From NCBI GenBank assembly GCA_034678545.1, contig JAXDBS010000022.1, positions 1-47,426 of the forward strand: a DNA stretch of 47,426 bases. The letters are read 5' to 3'. Numbering within the stretch: the stretch's first letter is position 1; each line of letters begins with the position of its first letter. Both the position numbers and the translations under genes were made by a program. The notes under the pieces are model-generated. The model was not told the origin of the DNA. It was given only the letters and a program-made list of their open reading frames with translations, and made no database searches. Shown here in pieces: positions 26,238 through 34,509 of the stretch. Source of the DNA: UBA5614 sp034678545. Its GTDB lineage: Bacteria > Cloacimonadota > Cloacimonadia > Cloacimonadales > Cloacimonadaceae.

Positions 26238-26569
26238 GTTCAGCTCCTTATCTTGCTCCAATCATTTTCAGCTGATGTTCGTCGGATATCTTTTAACCCA
26301 TATGCAATATAACCCGCAAGGATTTCTTCTGTGAAGCTAAGCTGATAATTTACAAATTTCCGGTTTCACAGTATGTCAAGGAAAAACCATAATCCGGATT
26401 TGTTGCCCAGTATAACGCAACCAGAATCTGTCCCGCAAGAAAAATATAAAAAGGTGCGGTAGCAATAGGTTTTTTTTGTTGACAGCCATATGCAATGACA
26501 CATGATAAATAAAGAAAGCTAACCGACCATGCATCCAGTGGCGTGAACCGGGAATAAAGAGGAAAAAAA
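26238..26569. other. AT-rich intergenic region before methyltransferase
   Basis: This region is visibly richer in A and T than its surroundings. A candidate promoter (TTGACA at 26479-26484, 19 bases, GATAAA at 26504-26509) precedes the methyltransferase. A short inverted repeat CTGTGAA (26329)/TTCACAG (26365) is present. The 11-base CCATATGCAAT occurs twice (about 26299 and 26487). No gene is seen; a minus-strand frame entering here is antisense to the methyltransferase. Confidence 0.45.
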
Positions 26570-27211
26570 ATGGCAAAAACCAAGGCATTCGATGAAAACG
26601 TGGCCCAGTATGAAGACTGGTTTGTCAATAACAGTTGGGTTTTCAAGTCAGAATTGGAGGCCATAAGAAAGGTCCTTCCTCCCGATTCGGAAGGGATCGA
26701 GATTGGCATCGGCAGTGGTATTTTTGCGGAACCGCTGGGCATCAGGGAAGGAATTGAGCCTTCCGGGGCAATGAGAGAAAAAGCTGAGCAGAGGGGGCTA
26801 AAAGTTATCAATGCGGTCGCGGAAGCTTTACCCTACGCGGACGAGAGCAGAGATTTTGCTTTGATGGTGACTACGATATGTTTTGTCGATGATGTAAAGA
26901 AAAGCCTGGAAGAGGCCCACCGGGTGATAAAAGACCATGGCAGCCTGATAATCGGTTTTGTGGATAAAGACAGTGAAATCGGCAAGAGTTATCAGCAGCA
27001 TAAGAACGAAAGCGTATTTTACCGGGAAGCCGATTTTGTGAGCACGCAGGAATTGCAGGCACAGCTTGAACTAACAGGTTTCAAAATAACCGGCATCTAT
27101 CAAACGGTTTTTGGCCAGTTGGATGAAATCAAAGAACTCCAAGCAGCCATCCCGGGGCACGGAAAGGGAAGCTTTGTAATCATCAAGGCACAAAAATTGA
27201 AAGCCAGATGA
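26570..27211 (+). CDS. SAM-dependent methyltransferase, class I
   Basis: The 213-residue protein has motif I GIEIGIGSGIFAEPLG near residue 42, an acidic residue at the end of strand two (IREGIEPSGAM), INAVAEALPYADESRDFALMV (motif II/III region) and LEEAHRVIKDHGSLIIGF. This is the Methyltransf_11-type small-molecule methyltransferase fold. The substrate is not identifiable. Its stop overlaps the next start by 4 bases (ATGA), so it is coupled to the disrupted metallo-beta-lactamase-fold gene. Base composition is more AT-rich than neighbours, which may indicate transfer. Confidence 0.85.
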   Translation: MAKTKAFDENVAQYEDWFVNNSWVFKSELEAIRKVLPPDSEGIEIGIGSGIFAEPLGIREGIEPSGAMREKAEQRGLKVINAVAEALPYADESRDFALMVTTICFVDDVKKSLEEAHRVIKDHGSLIIGFVDKDSEIGKSYQQHKNESVFYREADFVSTQELQAQLELTGFKITGIYQTVFGQLDEIKELQAAIPGHGKGSFVIIKAQKLKAR

Positions 27212-28046
27212 AAATCACAATAACTTATGATAATGCTACCTGGGATCCCAATCTGATTTCGGACTCGGGTTTTTCTTGCTATGTTGAGCTCGGGGAGAGA
27301 AAGATCTTGTTTGACAAAGGAGGGAATGGCAGGATACTTCCACACAACCTGAGGAGTCTGAACATTGCCCCTGGAATATTCAGCGACGTTTTCATCTCGC
27401 ATCCGGACTTTGACCATATCGGAGGCTTGTCAGACATACTTAATGCCAATCACAGTGCTGTTGTACATGTTCCTGTTTCATTCAGGGGTATCCGGTACGA
27501 CAATGCCGTGCACTATTACAGTGAACCGGCTGTTAATTATGACGGAATATATACGACCGGAGAGTTGGGTAAACAGGAACAGTCTTTGGCCCTGGCAAGT
27601 CCAAGGGTTTAATAGTGATTATCGGTTGTGGTCATCCAGGGATCAGGCTGATCGTTGATTCTGAACTTGGTTTGCTAAAACAGACGACAGCAATGATCAG
27701 CCCGGACGTTATCCAATTGAGCACTCTGGACAGGCCGGGTACAGAGTCATGGGTTGAATCCCTTGCTCACGGAAAAATGGCAGAAGCAGCGGAGTTTTTC
27801 AAACCACTCCCCGTAGAAATTATTGCCGGCCCCAAACACAGAAAGCAGATTGTTAGCTTCAAGCAAAGCATCGCAGATCAGATTCTCGAAACGATAAAAA
27901 GAAGGCCCTGCACAGATGCAGAATTATGCAGCATTCTAAATCTTCATCCCAACGAACTTAACAAATACTTGAGTGGGTTGATAGGGGAAAACAGGATAGA
28001 ATCAACGCAATTGAAACGGGGTCTGTTTTTCAAGATCAAGGAATAG
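27208..28046 (+). pseudogene. Metallo-beta-lactamase-fold hydrolase, frame-disrupted
   Basis: The first half (27208-27612) has the MBL start (FSCYVELGERKILFDKGG) and the metal loop SHPDFDHIGGL, and ends abruptly at a stop after SLALASPRV. The second half (27615-28046) continues in the -1 frame with the expected IIGCGHPGIRLIV motif. The two reading frames join sensibly if one base is missing near 27598-27606 (SPKGLIVIIGCGHPG). No slippery heptamer is visible. The usual HxHxDH reads HPDFDH, so the second His is an Asp. A winged-helix-like tail (TDAELCSILNLHPNELNKYL) ends the second half. It may be a real pseudogene, or a sequencing error in an intact gene. Confidence 0.65.
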
Positions 28047-28316
28047 GGATAAAAAACAGAATTCCTACCCAAGGCAGGATCTTTCCAGACCTTAATGCAG
28101 TGACTATGCTGCGGTGTAAGTACTGAATCAAGCCGCCTGGAATGAAGATTATTGGTTTTATGAATCAGATATTAAGCGATGACTTGCATTGCTGCAATCC
28201 TGATGTCAGGCTCGCATGGCGGAACAACTGCACAGACATCAGAAAAGTTGTATTGATTCAGATAAACAGCGGGTCATGACATTGACTCAGTTCTGAAGAG
28301 ACAGGAGAAATATTAA

Positions 28317-29717
28317 TCAAGGTCCGCTATCAGCTGTCACATAGAAAAAGGTTTGTTCCGGGTCTAGGCTCTGGCTGATCAGAATCGAATCGGTCAAAAT
28401 GATCTGGCTGCCCGGAGCGGTGGCCAGGAAAAGGAAATCCGCATAAGGGCTGGAAGAGCCGTAGACCCTGTAGCTCTCAGCCTGACCTGCATCGGACCAG
28501 TTAAGCAGGAAGCCTCCCTCGTCCCTTTGTATAGTCAGCTGCTGCGGGATGGTGGGGACCTGGCCAGATGGCTCCAGCAGCACGTTCAGTATTAAAGTCT
28601 GAGCTGGCATGATGGAGACTGTGTGGTTCTCGGGAAAATATCCGTTTGCGGAAAAGCAAACCTCGTATTCGCCTGCAGGGAGGCTTGGGAAACCGTATTG
28701 CCCAAACTCGTCCGTTACATCCGAATAAGCCTCCAGTGTCACGTCGGCACCTGGAATGGGCTGCAGAGTCCCTTCAACCTGGACGTAACCCTCGAGGGCT
28801 CCGTGGGCATTGGCCGGATCGTTGCTGGCCAGGATGAATTCACCCAGAGCGGTGACATCGGCACAGAGAAAACCATTGACTGAATCGTATATGGCTGCCA
28901 CTGGAGTGAAGGGGGCCGTGCCATGGATATCCCTCCAGTAAAGCAAAACCGCGGCAGGATTGGCCAGCCTTTCCAGGCTGTCCAGGTCGAAACAGATCTT
29001 GATGGGGTAGGAGGGAGTGGCATAATAGGAGATGCTGCCTTTATCGATAAACCAGCCGTACGGCAAAACATAGAGCGGAGCGGTGCCACTGAAAGATAGG
29101 TCAAGGGTGGGGGTATTAAGCGCGTAGGCAGTCATCATGCCGCCTCCGCCGTTATTGATCCAGATCCGGTCCAGGAGGAAGCCGGTGCCGGGGAAAGTCA
29201 CGTTGTATACATATCCGCCGCCCGGATTGGGAGGGGGCGTCAGGTATTGTGAGCTTATACCGGCCGGGATTGAATAGCTTAGCATTCCTATCATGCATGT
29301 ATCAAGTGATTCAAAAACCGTGTTGTAAGATCCATAATACCAACTGAATTGAACTGACATCTCAGGATAGGCATATTCGCTTTGTGTGTCCGCTTTCCAT
29401 ACTTTCACTATGACCGGATGCCCTGCTGTGGCGCTGCCAGGAACGCCGCCACCCGCCATGGAAGCGATGATGGAAACGCATCCGGAAGCGTACGCGTTTA
29501 TCGACTGCGTAAGTTTAACAGCCCCGACCAGAGTGGATCCGTCAAAAATGCCGATCTCGTCGTTAGCAGCCAGTTGATCGCCCAGAACCTCAGCGCCATA
29601 AACATAGAAATTCATTGCCATATATGGGTTTTGACCCCACCAGGCAGGAGTGAAGTGATTGGCAAAAGAGAAACTCAGTGCCAAAAGACCAACAGCCGTT
29701 ATGAGTAATTTATTCAT
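28317..29717 (-). CDS. Secreted multidomain protein, carboxypeptidase-regulatory-like domain
   Basis: The 466-residue protein has a signal peptide (MNKLLITAVGLLALSFSFA). The N-terminal 130 residues form a domain seen in other FCB secreted proteins (NDEIGIFDGSTLVGAVKL). Residues about 310-390 are a carboxypeptidase-regulatory-like domain (GALEGYVQVEG, PIPGADVTLEAYSDVTDEFGQYGFPSLPAGEYEV). The C-terminal 80 residues are a fibronectin-like module (GGFLLNWSDAGQAESYRVYGS). There is no type IX sorting domain and no catalytic motif. It is monocistronic, divergent from the aminotransferase gene. Function unknown. Confidence 0.75.
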   Translation of the reverse strand: MNKLLITAVGLLALSFSFANHFTPAWWGQNPYMAMNFYVYGAEVLGDQLAANDEIGIFDGSTLVGAVKLTQSINAYASGCVSIIASMAGGGVPGSATAGHPVIVKVWKADTQSEYAYPEMSVQFSWYYGSYNTVFESLDTCMIGMLSYSIPAGISSQYLTPPPNPGGGYVYNVTFPGTGFLLDRIWINNGGGGMMTAYALNTPTLDLSFSGTAPLYVLPYGWFIDKGSISYYATPSYPIKICFDLDSLERLANPAAVLLYWRDIHGTAPFTPVAAIYDSVNGFLCADVTALGEFILASNDPANAHGALEGYVQVEGTLQPIPGADVTLEAYSDVTDEFGQYGFPSLPAGEYEVCFSANGYFPENHTVSIMPAQTLILNVLLEPSGQVPTIPQQLTIQRDEGGFLLNWSDAGQAESYRVYGSSSPYADFLFLATAPGSQIILTDSILISQSLDPEQTFFYVTADSGP

Positions 29718-29866
29718 ACCAACTACCTTTTATCAAGTGAAAATATCCTGTCAACCAAAATCACGTAAAACTTACTTTAGTCATAAAAGTGAGCGGTAAA
29801 GATGTATGCAAATCGGGTAAAACAAATGAGATTGACAAAAATCATGCAACCCGGAATCAGAGTCTC

Positions 29867-31603
29867 ATGAACATTCAAAAAGAGATCCAAAGCTTGGACT
29901 GGCTGCGGCGCGAGATAATCGGGCGCAACCTGTCTTTTGCAACGCCGTTTGGAACGAAGCCCCTAGTTTATGCCGACTATACGGCCAGCGGACGCGGCCT
30001 ATATTGCATAGAGAATTTCATCAGCAGGATACTTCAGTACTATGCCAACACACACACGGAAGATGACTTTACTGGCAAGACGATGACACAACTCCTGCAT
30101 CAGGCGGAGCGCATCATCAAGGATAGCGTGAATGCCGGCTCCAAGGGCAGGATCATCTTCACCGAGTCAGGCACGACAGGAGGGATCGTCAAGCTGCAGC
30201 AGATCCTCGGAGTGTATTGGCCTCCAGCCACCAAAGAGCGGGTGAACGGATTTCTGAACAGCTGCCTGGAACGCAATCCCAACAGGGAGGAATGCAACGC
30301 CGCCCTGCGCAACTATATGAACGAACACCGGCCCATTGTGTTCGTCGGGCCGTATGAGCACCATTCCAACGAGATCATGTGGCGCCAGACTCTGTGCGAT
30401 ATTGTGGAGATCCCGCTCAATGATAAAGATGAGCTTGACCTTGGCTGTCTGGAAAGAACAGTCTCGGATCCGCGCTATGCTCACCGGCCCCGAATAGGGT
30501 CTTTTTCAGCTGCATCCAACGTGAGCGGCCTGTTGACCAATGTGTATGAAGTCGCGCGCATTCTGCACCGCCATGGAGCGATAGCCTGCTTTGACTTTGC
30601 GGCCTGTGCGCCCTATGTGAAGATCGACATGAACCGCGACAGTGAAAGCTATTTTGATGCCATATTCCTTTCGCCCCATAAATTCCTGGGCGGGCCCGGC
30701 AGCAGCGGTGTACTGATCTTCAACGAAGATATCTATCCGCGTCATTTGCCGCCAACCGTATGTGCCGGGGGCACGGTGGATTATGTTTCTCTGGAGAGGG
30801 AAGAATACATTAAGGATATCGAGACGCGAGAAAAGGCTGGAACTCCGGGAATCCTGCAGGCTATCCGCGTTGCCCTGGCGTTTCAGGTGAAACAGAAAGC
30901 CGGCTATGAGACCATCGATGTGATCGAGGAATACTTTTTCCGCCGATTCATGTCAGAATTCAAGGATGAAAAAAGAATTCATTTCTACGGACCCATGCAG
31001 GCGAGGAAGTTACCGATAATTCCCTTTAACATCGCCCATCGGGACAAGATTCTGCATCCCAAGTTTGTCACCCGGCTGTTTAGCGATTTGTTTGGCATCC
31101 AGACCCGGGCGGGCTGCTCTTGCGCCGGCCCCTACGGACACCACCTGATGAAAATCAAGCAGCAGGTTTCGGATTATTACCGCTGCGCCATCACCAATGC
31201 AGGATACTCAGGCCTGAAGCCCGGCTGGGTGCGCCTGAATCTGCATTATGCACTGGACGAAAACGAGGTGGATTACCTGATCGAAGCGTTGAGATTCATT
31301 ATTGACGAGGGGCAGAGGTTTCTGCCATTATATATACTTGACATTAAAACCGGTGAATGGTCTCACCAGGAAGGCGAATACTCCTCAAACCTCAACCTGG
31401 ATTTAGATGCTGCCCTTGAGGCTGAAGAGATAATCCAAATCAATCAGGATTCGGCCCCGCGCATGTATCGGGAAGCTCTGGATCGTGCCAGGGAAGCGGC
31501 TGCCGGGCTGCCTGATGATTATCCTCTGGTGTCTTTTGATAAGGAACTTGACGCCCTGACGTACTTTTACGCGTGCCACATAAAAAACTATCTGAAGCTG
31601 TGA
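29867..31603 (+). CDS. Class V aminotransferase-fold PLP enzyme
   Basis: The 578-residue protein carries the class V (cysteine desulfurase-like) PLP fold: YADYTASGRGL at the N-terminus, TESGTTGGIVKL for phosphate-loop contacts, FSAASNVSGLLTNV, HGAIACFDFAACAPYVKIDM, and the Schiff-base Lys in LSPHKFLGGPGSSGVL near residue 272. A conserved Cys-containing loop (AGCSCAGPYGHHL) occurs near 420, and the C-terminus is longer than in ordinary desulfurases. The substrate is unclear. The ATG at 29867 is chosen because the fold begins just after it; a GTG 26 codons upstream adds an unconserved, charged extension. Neither start has a strong ribosome site. Confidence 0.85.
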   Translation: MNIQKEIQSLDWLRREIIGRNLSFATPFGTKPLVYADYTASGRGLYCIENFISRILQYYANTHTEDDFTGKTMTQLLHQAERIIKDSVNAGSKGRIIFTESGTTGGIVKLQQILGVYWPPATKERVNGFLNSCLERNPNREECNAALRNYMNEHRPIVFVGPYEHHSNEIMWRQTLCDIVEIPLNDKDELDLGCLERTVSDPRYAHRPRIGSFSAASNVSGLLTNVYEVARILHRHGAIACFDFAACAPYVKIDMNRDSESYFDAIFLSPHKFLGGPGSSGVLIFNEDIYPRHLPPTVCAGGTVDYVSLEREEYIKDIETREKAGTPGILQAIRVALAFQVKQKAGYETIDVIEEYFFRRFMSEFKDEKRIHFYGPMQARKLPIIPFNIAHRDKILHPKFVTRLFSDLFGIQTRAGCSCAGPYGHHLMKIKQQVSDYYRCAITNAGYSGLKPGWVRLNLHYALDENEVDYLIEALRFIIDEGQRFLPLYILDIKTGEWSHQEGEYSSNLNLDLDAALEAEEIIQINQDSAPRMYREALDRAREAAAGLPDDYPLVSFDKELDALTYFYACHIKNYLKL

Positions 31604-31612
31604 AGCCGGCTA

Positions 31613-32398
31613 TCAGCCAAGCAGGAACTTCCGTACCCTTTTGGTTGCTATCACCAAAAACAGGGTGAAGCAGACCATCAGTGTGGACAGGGCATTGATC
31701 GTGGTGATGCTGCCTCGCCTGATGGCGCCCTCCACATAAATGGGCAGAGTATTGAATCCGCGGCCGGAAGTGAAGAAGGTAATAATAAAGTCATCAATGG
31801 AAAGGGTAAAGGCAAGCAGCGCTGCAGCCACTATGCCGGGAATCATCAGGGGAAACTTGATCTTCCAGAAGATCGGCCAGGGTTTGGCACCCAGGTCCAT
31901 CGCAGCTTCCACAAGCGAATAATCAAAATCGGCCAGCCGGCTGCTGATAACGATCACAGTGTAGGACAGGCAGAATGTAACATGGGCGATAAAGACAGTC
32001 GCCATGCCCGTTCCCACCTGCAAAAAGCTGAACATCAGGGCCAGCGAGACACCCATCAGAATGTCTGGCATGATGAGTGGGATATAGATCAAGGCGTTCA
32101 TTACCCTGCGCCCACTGAACCTTTTGTTTTCCAGACCCAGGGCCGCCAGTACGCCCAATACCGTCGAGACCAGGGTCGAAGTTAACGCGATCAGCATCGT
32201 GTGCTGGAAGGCCAGTTTGATCTGCTCATCCTTAAACAGCTTGAGATAGTATTTCAAGGTGAATCCCTGCCAGCCTGCCACTATCTTGCTGTCGTTGAAG
32301 CTGAAGATGATCAGGATCAGGATCGGTATATACAAAAACACCATCACCAGTGTGAAAATGGTCAGGTTCATCCTGCGATACATTTTATCTGGCTTCAT
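31613..32398 (-). CDS. potC: ABC transporter permease, PotC-like
   Basis: This 261-residue inner-membrane permease has about six membrane segments and the binding-protein-dependent transport signature for the EAA loop (LVEAAMDLGAKPWPIFWKIKFPLMIPGI). It closely follows the spermidine/putrescine PotC layout (YIPILILIIFSFNDSKI at the N-terminus). The ATG at 32398 is chosen over an upstream start at 32458 because AGGA is well placed and the longer form lacks a sensible N-terminus. It overlaps potB by 14 bases. The downstream side is a convergent gene 9 bases away, so no potD follows. Confidence 0.88.
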   Translation of the reverse strand: MKPDKMYRRMNLTIFTLVMVFLYIPILILIIFSFNDSKIVAGWQGFTLKYYLKLFKDEQIKLAFQHTMLIALTSTLVSTVLGVLAALGLENKRFSGRRVMNALIYIPLIMPDILMGVSLALMFSFLQVGTGMATVFIAHVTFCLSYTVIVISSRLADFDYSLVEAAMDLGAKPWPIFWKIKFPLMIPGIVAAALLAFTLSIDDFIITFFTSGRGFNTLPIYVEGAIRRGSITTINALSTLMVCFTLFLVIATKRVRKFLLG

Positions 32399-33299
32399 CC
32401 ACTTTCCTGATTCGGCGTTTCTGGTAAATATAGAAGCCAGCGAGCAGAATGACTGCAATGCAGACCAGTATAAGCAGCGAAAGGGCGGAAGCGATCGGCC
32501 AGTTGCGCGGGATGTTCTTAATCTTGTAAGTGATTATCTGTCCTATGTAGAGCGAATTCTGATTGCCCATCAGCTGAGGTACGATGTATGCGCCCAGGGC
32601 TGGAATGAAGACAAGCAGGGAGCCGGCAAAGATCCCTTCCCGCGAGAGCGGCAGGGTGATTCTGAAAAAAGCGGTTCTGTCGCTTGCTCCAAGGTCGTTG
32701 GCGGCATCCAGCAGCGTAAAATCCAGTTTCTCGATAACGCTGTAGAGGGGCAGGATCATGTATGGAAGATAGACATATACCATTACGATGATCACAGCCC
32801 AGTCCGTCCTGATGATCTCCAGCGGTTGAGAGATAAGGTTCAGGCCCAGGAGGACCTCATTCATCACCCCGTGTGAAGAAAGAAAAATCCGCCAGGAAAA
32901 GATGCGGATGATGAAATTGGTCCAAAACGGAATGATGATCAGGACGATCAGGATGTTCTTGATCTTTTCCTGACTGCGGGCAATGAAATAAGCTACCGGA
33001 TATCCCAGCAGAAGGCACAAGAGAGTTGTCATCAGTGCCAGTCTCAGAGCCAGGAAGATGGGCTTGAAATAAGTGCCGCTCAGGATTTCCTTGTATGCGT
33101 TTAGTGAAAAGACGAATTTGACTTCATAGATATCCGGAACGAGCAGGCTGTAAATGATGATGATCAGATATGGAAGCGTAAAGAACAGGACGAGCCAGAT
33201 CAGACTGGGAGCGGACAGCAGCCAGCTATGCAGATTACGGATTCCAGTTAGTTTGCGCTCCAGGGAACTGGTGGCGTTATAGTGGCGCGTAGGATTCAT
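32385..33299 (-). CDS. potB: ABC transporter permease, PotB-like
   Basis: This 304-residue inner-membrane permease has about six membrane segments and the EAA-type loop (LLDAANDLGASDRTAFFRITLPLSREGI). It resembles PotB, the partner permease of polyamine importers. A cytoplasmic N-terminus rich in basic residues precedes the first membrane segment (LIWLVLFFTLPYLIIIIYSL). Its ATG overlaps the potA stop by 4 bases (ATGA), showing translational coupling. Confidence 0.88.
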   Translation of the reverse strand: MNPTRHYNATSSLERKLTGIRNLHSWLLSAPSLIWLVLFFTLPYLIIIIYSLLVPDIYEVKFVFSLNAYKEILSGTYFKPIFLALRLALMTTLLCLLLGYPVAYFIARSQEKIKNILIVLIIIPFWTNFIIRIFSWRIFLSSHGVMNEVLLGLNLISQPLEIIRTDWAVIIVMVYVYLPYMILPLYSVIEKLDFTLLDAANDLGASDRTAFFRITLPLSREGIFAGSLLVFIPALGAYIVPQLMGNQNSLYIGQIITYKIKNIPRNWPIASALSLLILVCIAVILLAGFYIYQKRRIRKVDEAR

Positions 33300-34489
33300 T
33301 CCTGTTTCTGGCTGCGTTTCATCCCGCGGGACATCTGGATAGGCCGTTCAAACACATTGAGATCGCCTGCATCCATTCCGGCGGGTGCTTCTTCATCGAT
33401 CAGCCAGGAATCAGTATCGTGCCAAAACAGCCAGACCGGTTCCTCCCAGTCGGGTGCCGCGTCATCGAAATAAACTCGCTTGTGCTGGTTAAAAACCCGA
33501 AATTTCAGATTCCCGACTTTTACGATGTATTGCGTGTGGGTTCCGACATAAAGAATGTCTTCAATGACTCCCCGGATGATGTTGAAATCGTCCTGATTGC
33601 GGGGTTTGGTCCTGGACAGGCCAATCTTTTCCGGGCGCAGTGACACCGTCAGTTTTTGCCCGATTTCCGGACGGAAGTGGAAAGTGCTGTCTATTTCAAA
33701 GCTCTCGCCCGGACCTGAATAGCATTTCAATCCAACGTAGTTTTCCTCTATGGATGTCACCTCTGCAGAAAGCAGATTTGTCTCGCCGATGAAATAAGCG
33801 CTGAAGATACTGTTGGGCCGTTCATAGATATCATCAGCGGGGCTGGACTGGATAATGTTGCCATGGTTCATGACAGCTACCCGGTCGCTGATGCTCATGG
33901 CTTCGCTCTGATCGTGTGTCACGTAGATGAATGTAATGCCCACCGCGTCGTGGATGTTCATCAGTTCGATCAGCATATGCTGCCGCAGTTTGAGGTCCAA
34001 GGCGGCCAGAGGCTCATCCAGGAGCAAAACCTTGGGTTTGTTTATCAGGGCGCGGGCAATCGCCACCCGCTGTTTTTGTCCGCCGCTTATGGTGTTTGGA
34101 TACTTGGACGCCTGATCTTCCATTTTGACCAGTTGCAGCATTTCCCTGACGCGACTGTCAATTTCGGACTGAGGCAATTTCCTGATCCGCAGGGCGAAAG
34201 CCACATTCTCAAAAACTGTCATATGCGGAAAGAGCGAGTAATTTTGGAAGATCGTATTGACCTGGCGTTTGTAGGGAGGGAGTTGGGTGATGTCATGATT
34301 GCCCAGCAGGATCCTGCCGGTGAGGGGTGTCTCAAATCCGGCGATCATTCTGAGCAGGGTTGTCTTGCCGCATCCGCTGGGACCCAAAAAGGAAAACAGC
34401 TCGCCGGGCTGAATAACAAGCGACACATCATTGACGGCGATGAAGCCGTCAAAACTTTTGGTTAAGTGCTCTATGCGGATCTCTTCCAA
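33296..34489 (-). CDS. potA: ABC transporter ATPase, PotA-like
   Basis: The 397-residue protein has Walker A GPSGCGKTT near residue 37, a Q loop (TIFQNYSLFPHMTVFENVAF), the signature SGGQKQRVAIARAL, Walker B VLLLDEPLAALD and the switch His (YVTHDQSEAM). The C-terminal TOBE-like part (SLRPEKIGLS) is the regulatory domain of PotA/MalK-type ATPases. The start is TTG with GGGGAGG about 11 bases upstream. It follows the M14 peptidase gene by 20 bases, so it may be co-transcribed with it. Substrate is most likely a polyamine, judging by family only. Confidence 0.9.
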   Translation of the reverse strand: MEEIRIEHLTKSFDGFIAVNDVSLVIQPGELFSFLGPSGCGKTTLLRMIAGFETPLTGRILLGNHDITQLPPYKRQVNTIFQNYSLFPHMTVFENVAFALRIRKLPQSEIDSRVREMLQLVKMEDQASKYPNTISGGQKQRVAIARALINKPKVLLLDEPLAALDLKLRQHMLIELMNIHDAVGITFIYVTHDQSEAMSISDRVAVMNHGNIIQSSPADDIYERPNSIFSAYFIGETNLLSAEVTSIEENYVGLKCYSGPGESFEIDSTFHFRPEIGQKLTVSLRPEKIGLSRTKPRNQDDFNIIRGVIEDILYVGTHTQYIVKVGNLKFRVFNQHKRVYFDDAAPDWEEPVWLFWHDTDSWLIDEEAPAGMDAGDLNVFERPIQMSRGMKRSQKQE

Positions 34490-34509
34490 TCCTTATCAGT
34501 CCTCCCCTT

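Noticed and set aside
26350..26811. 153-codon minus-strand frame overlapping the methyltransferase
   Set aside because: Antisense to a gene with clear SAM-binding motif; product has no domain.
27598..27612. Programmed -1 frameshift in the metallo-beta-lactamase-fold gene
   Set aside because: No slippery heptamer (X XXY YYZ) lies in the correct frame and no downstream pseudoknot is obvious, so a lesion or sequencing error is more likely.
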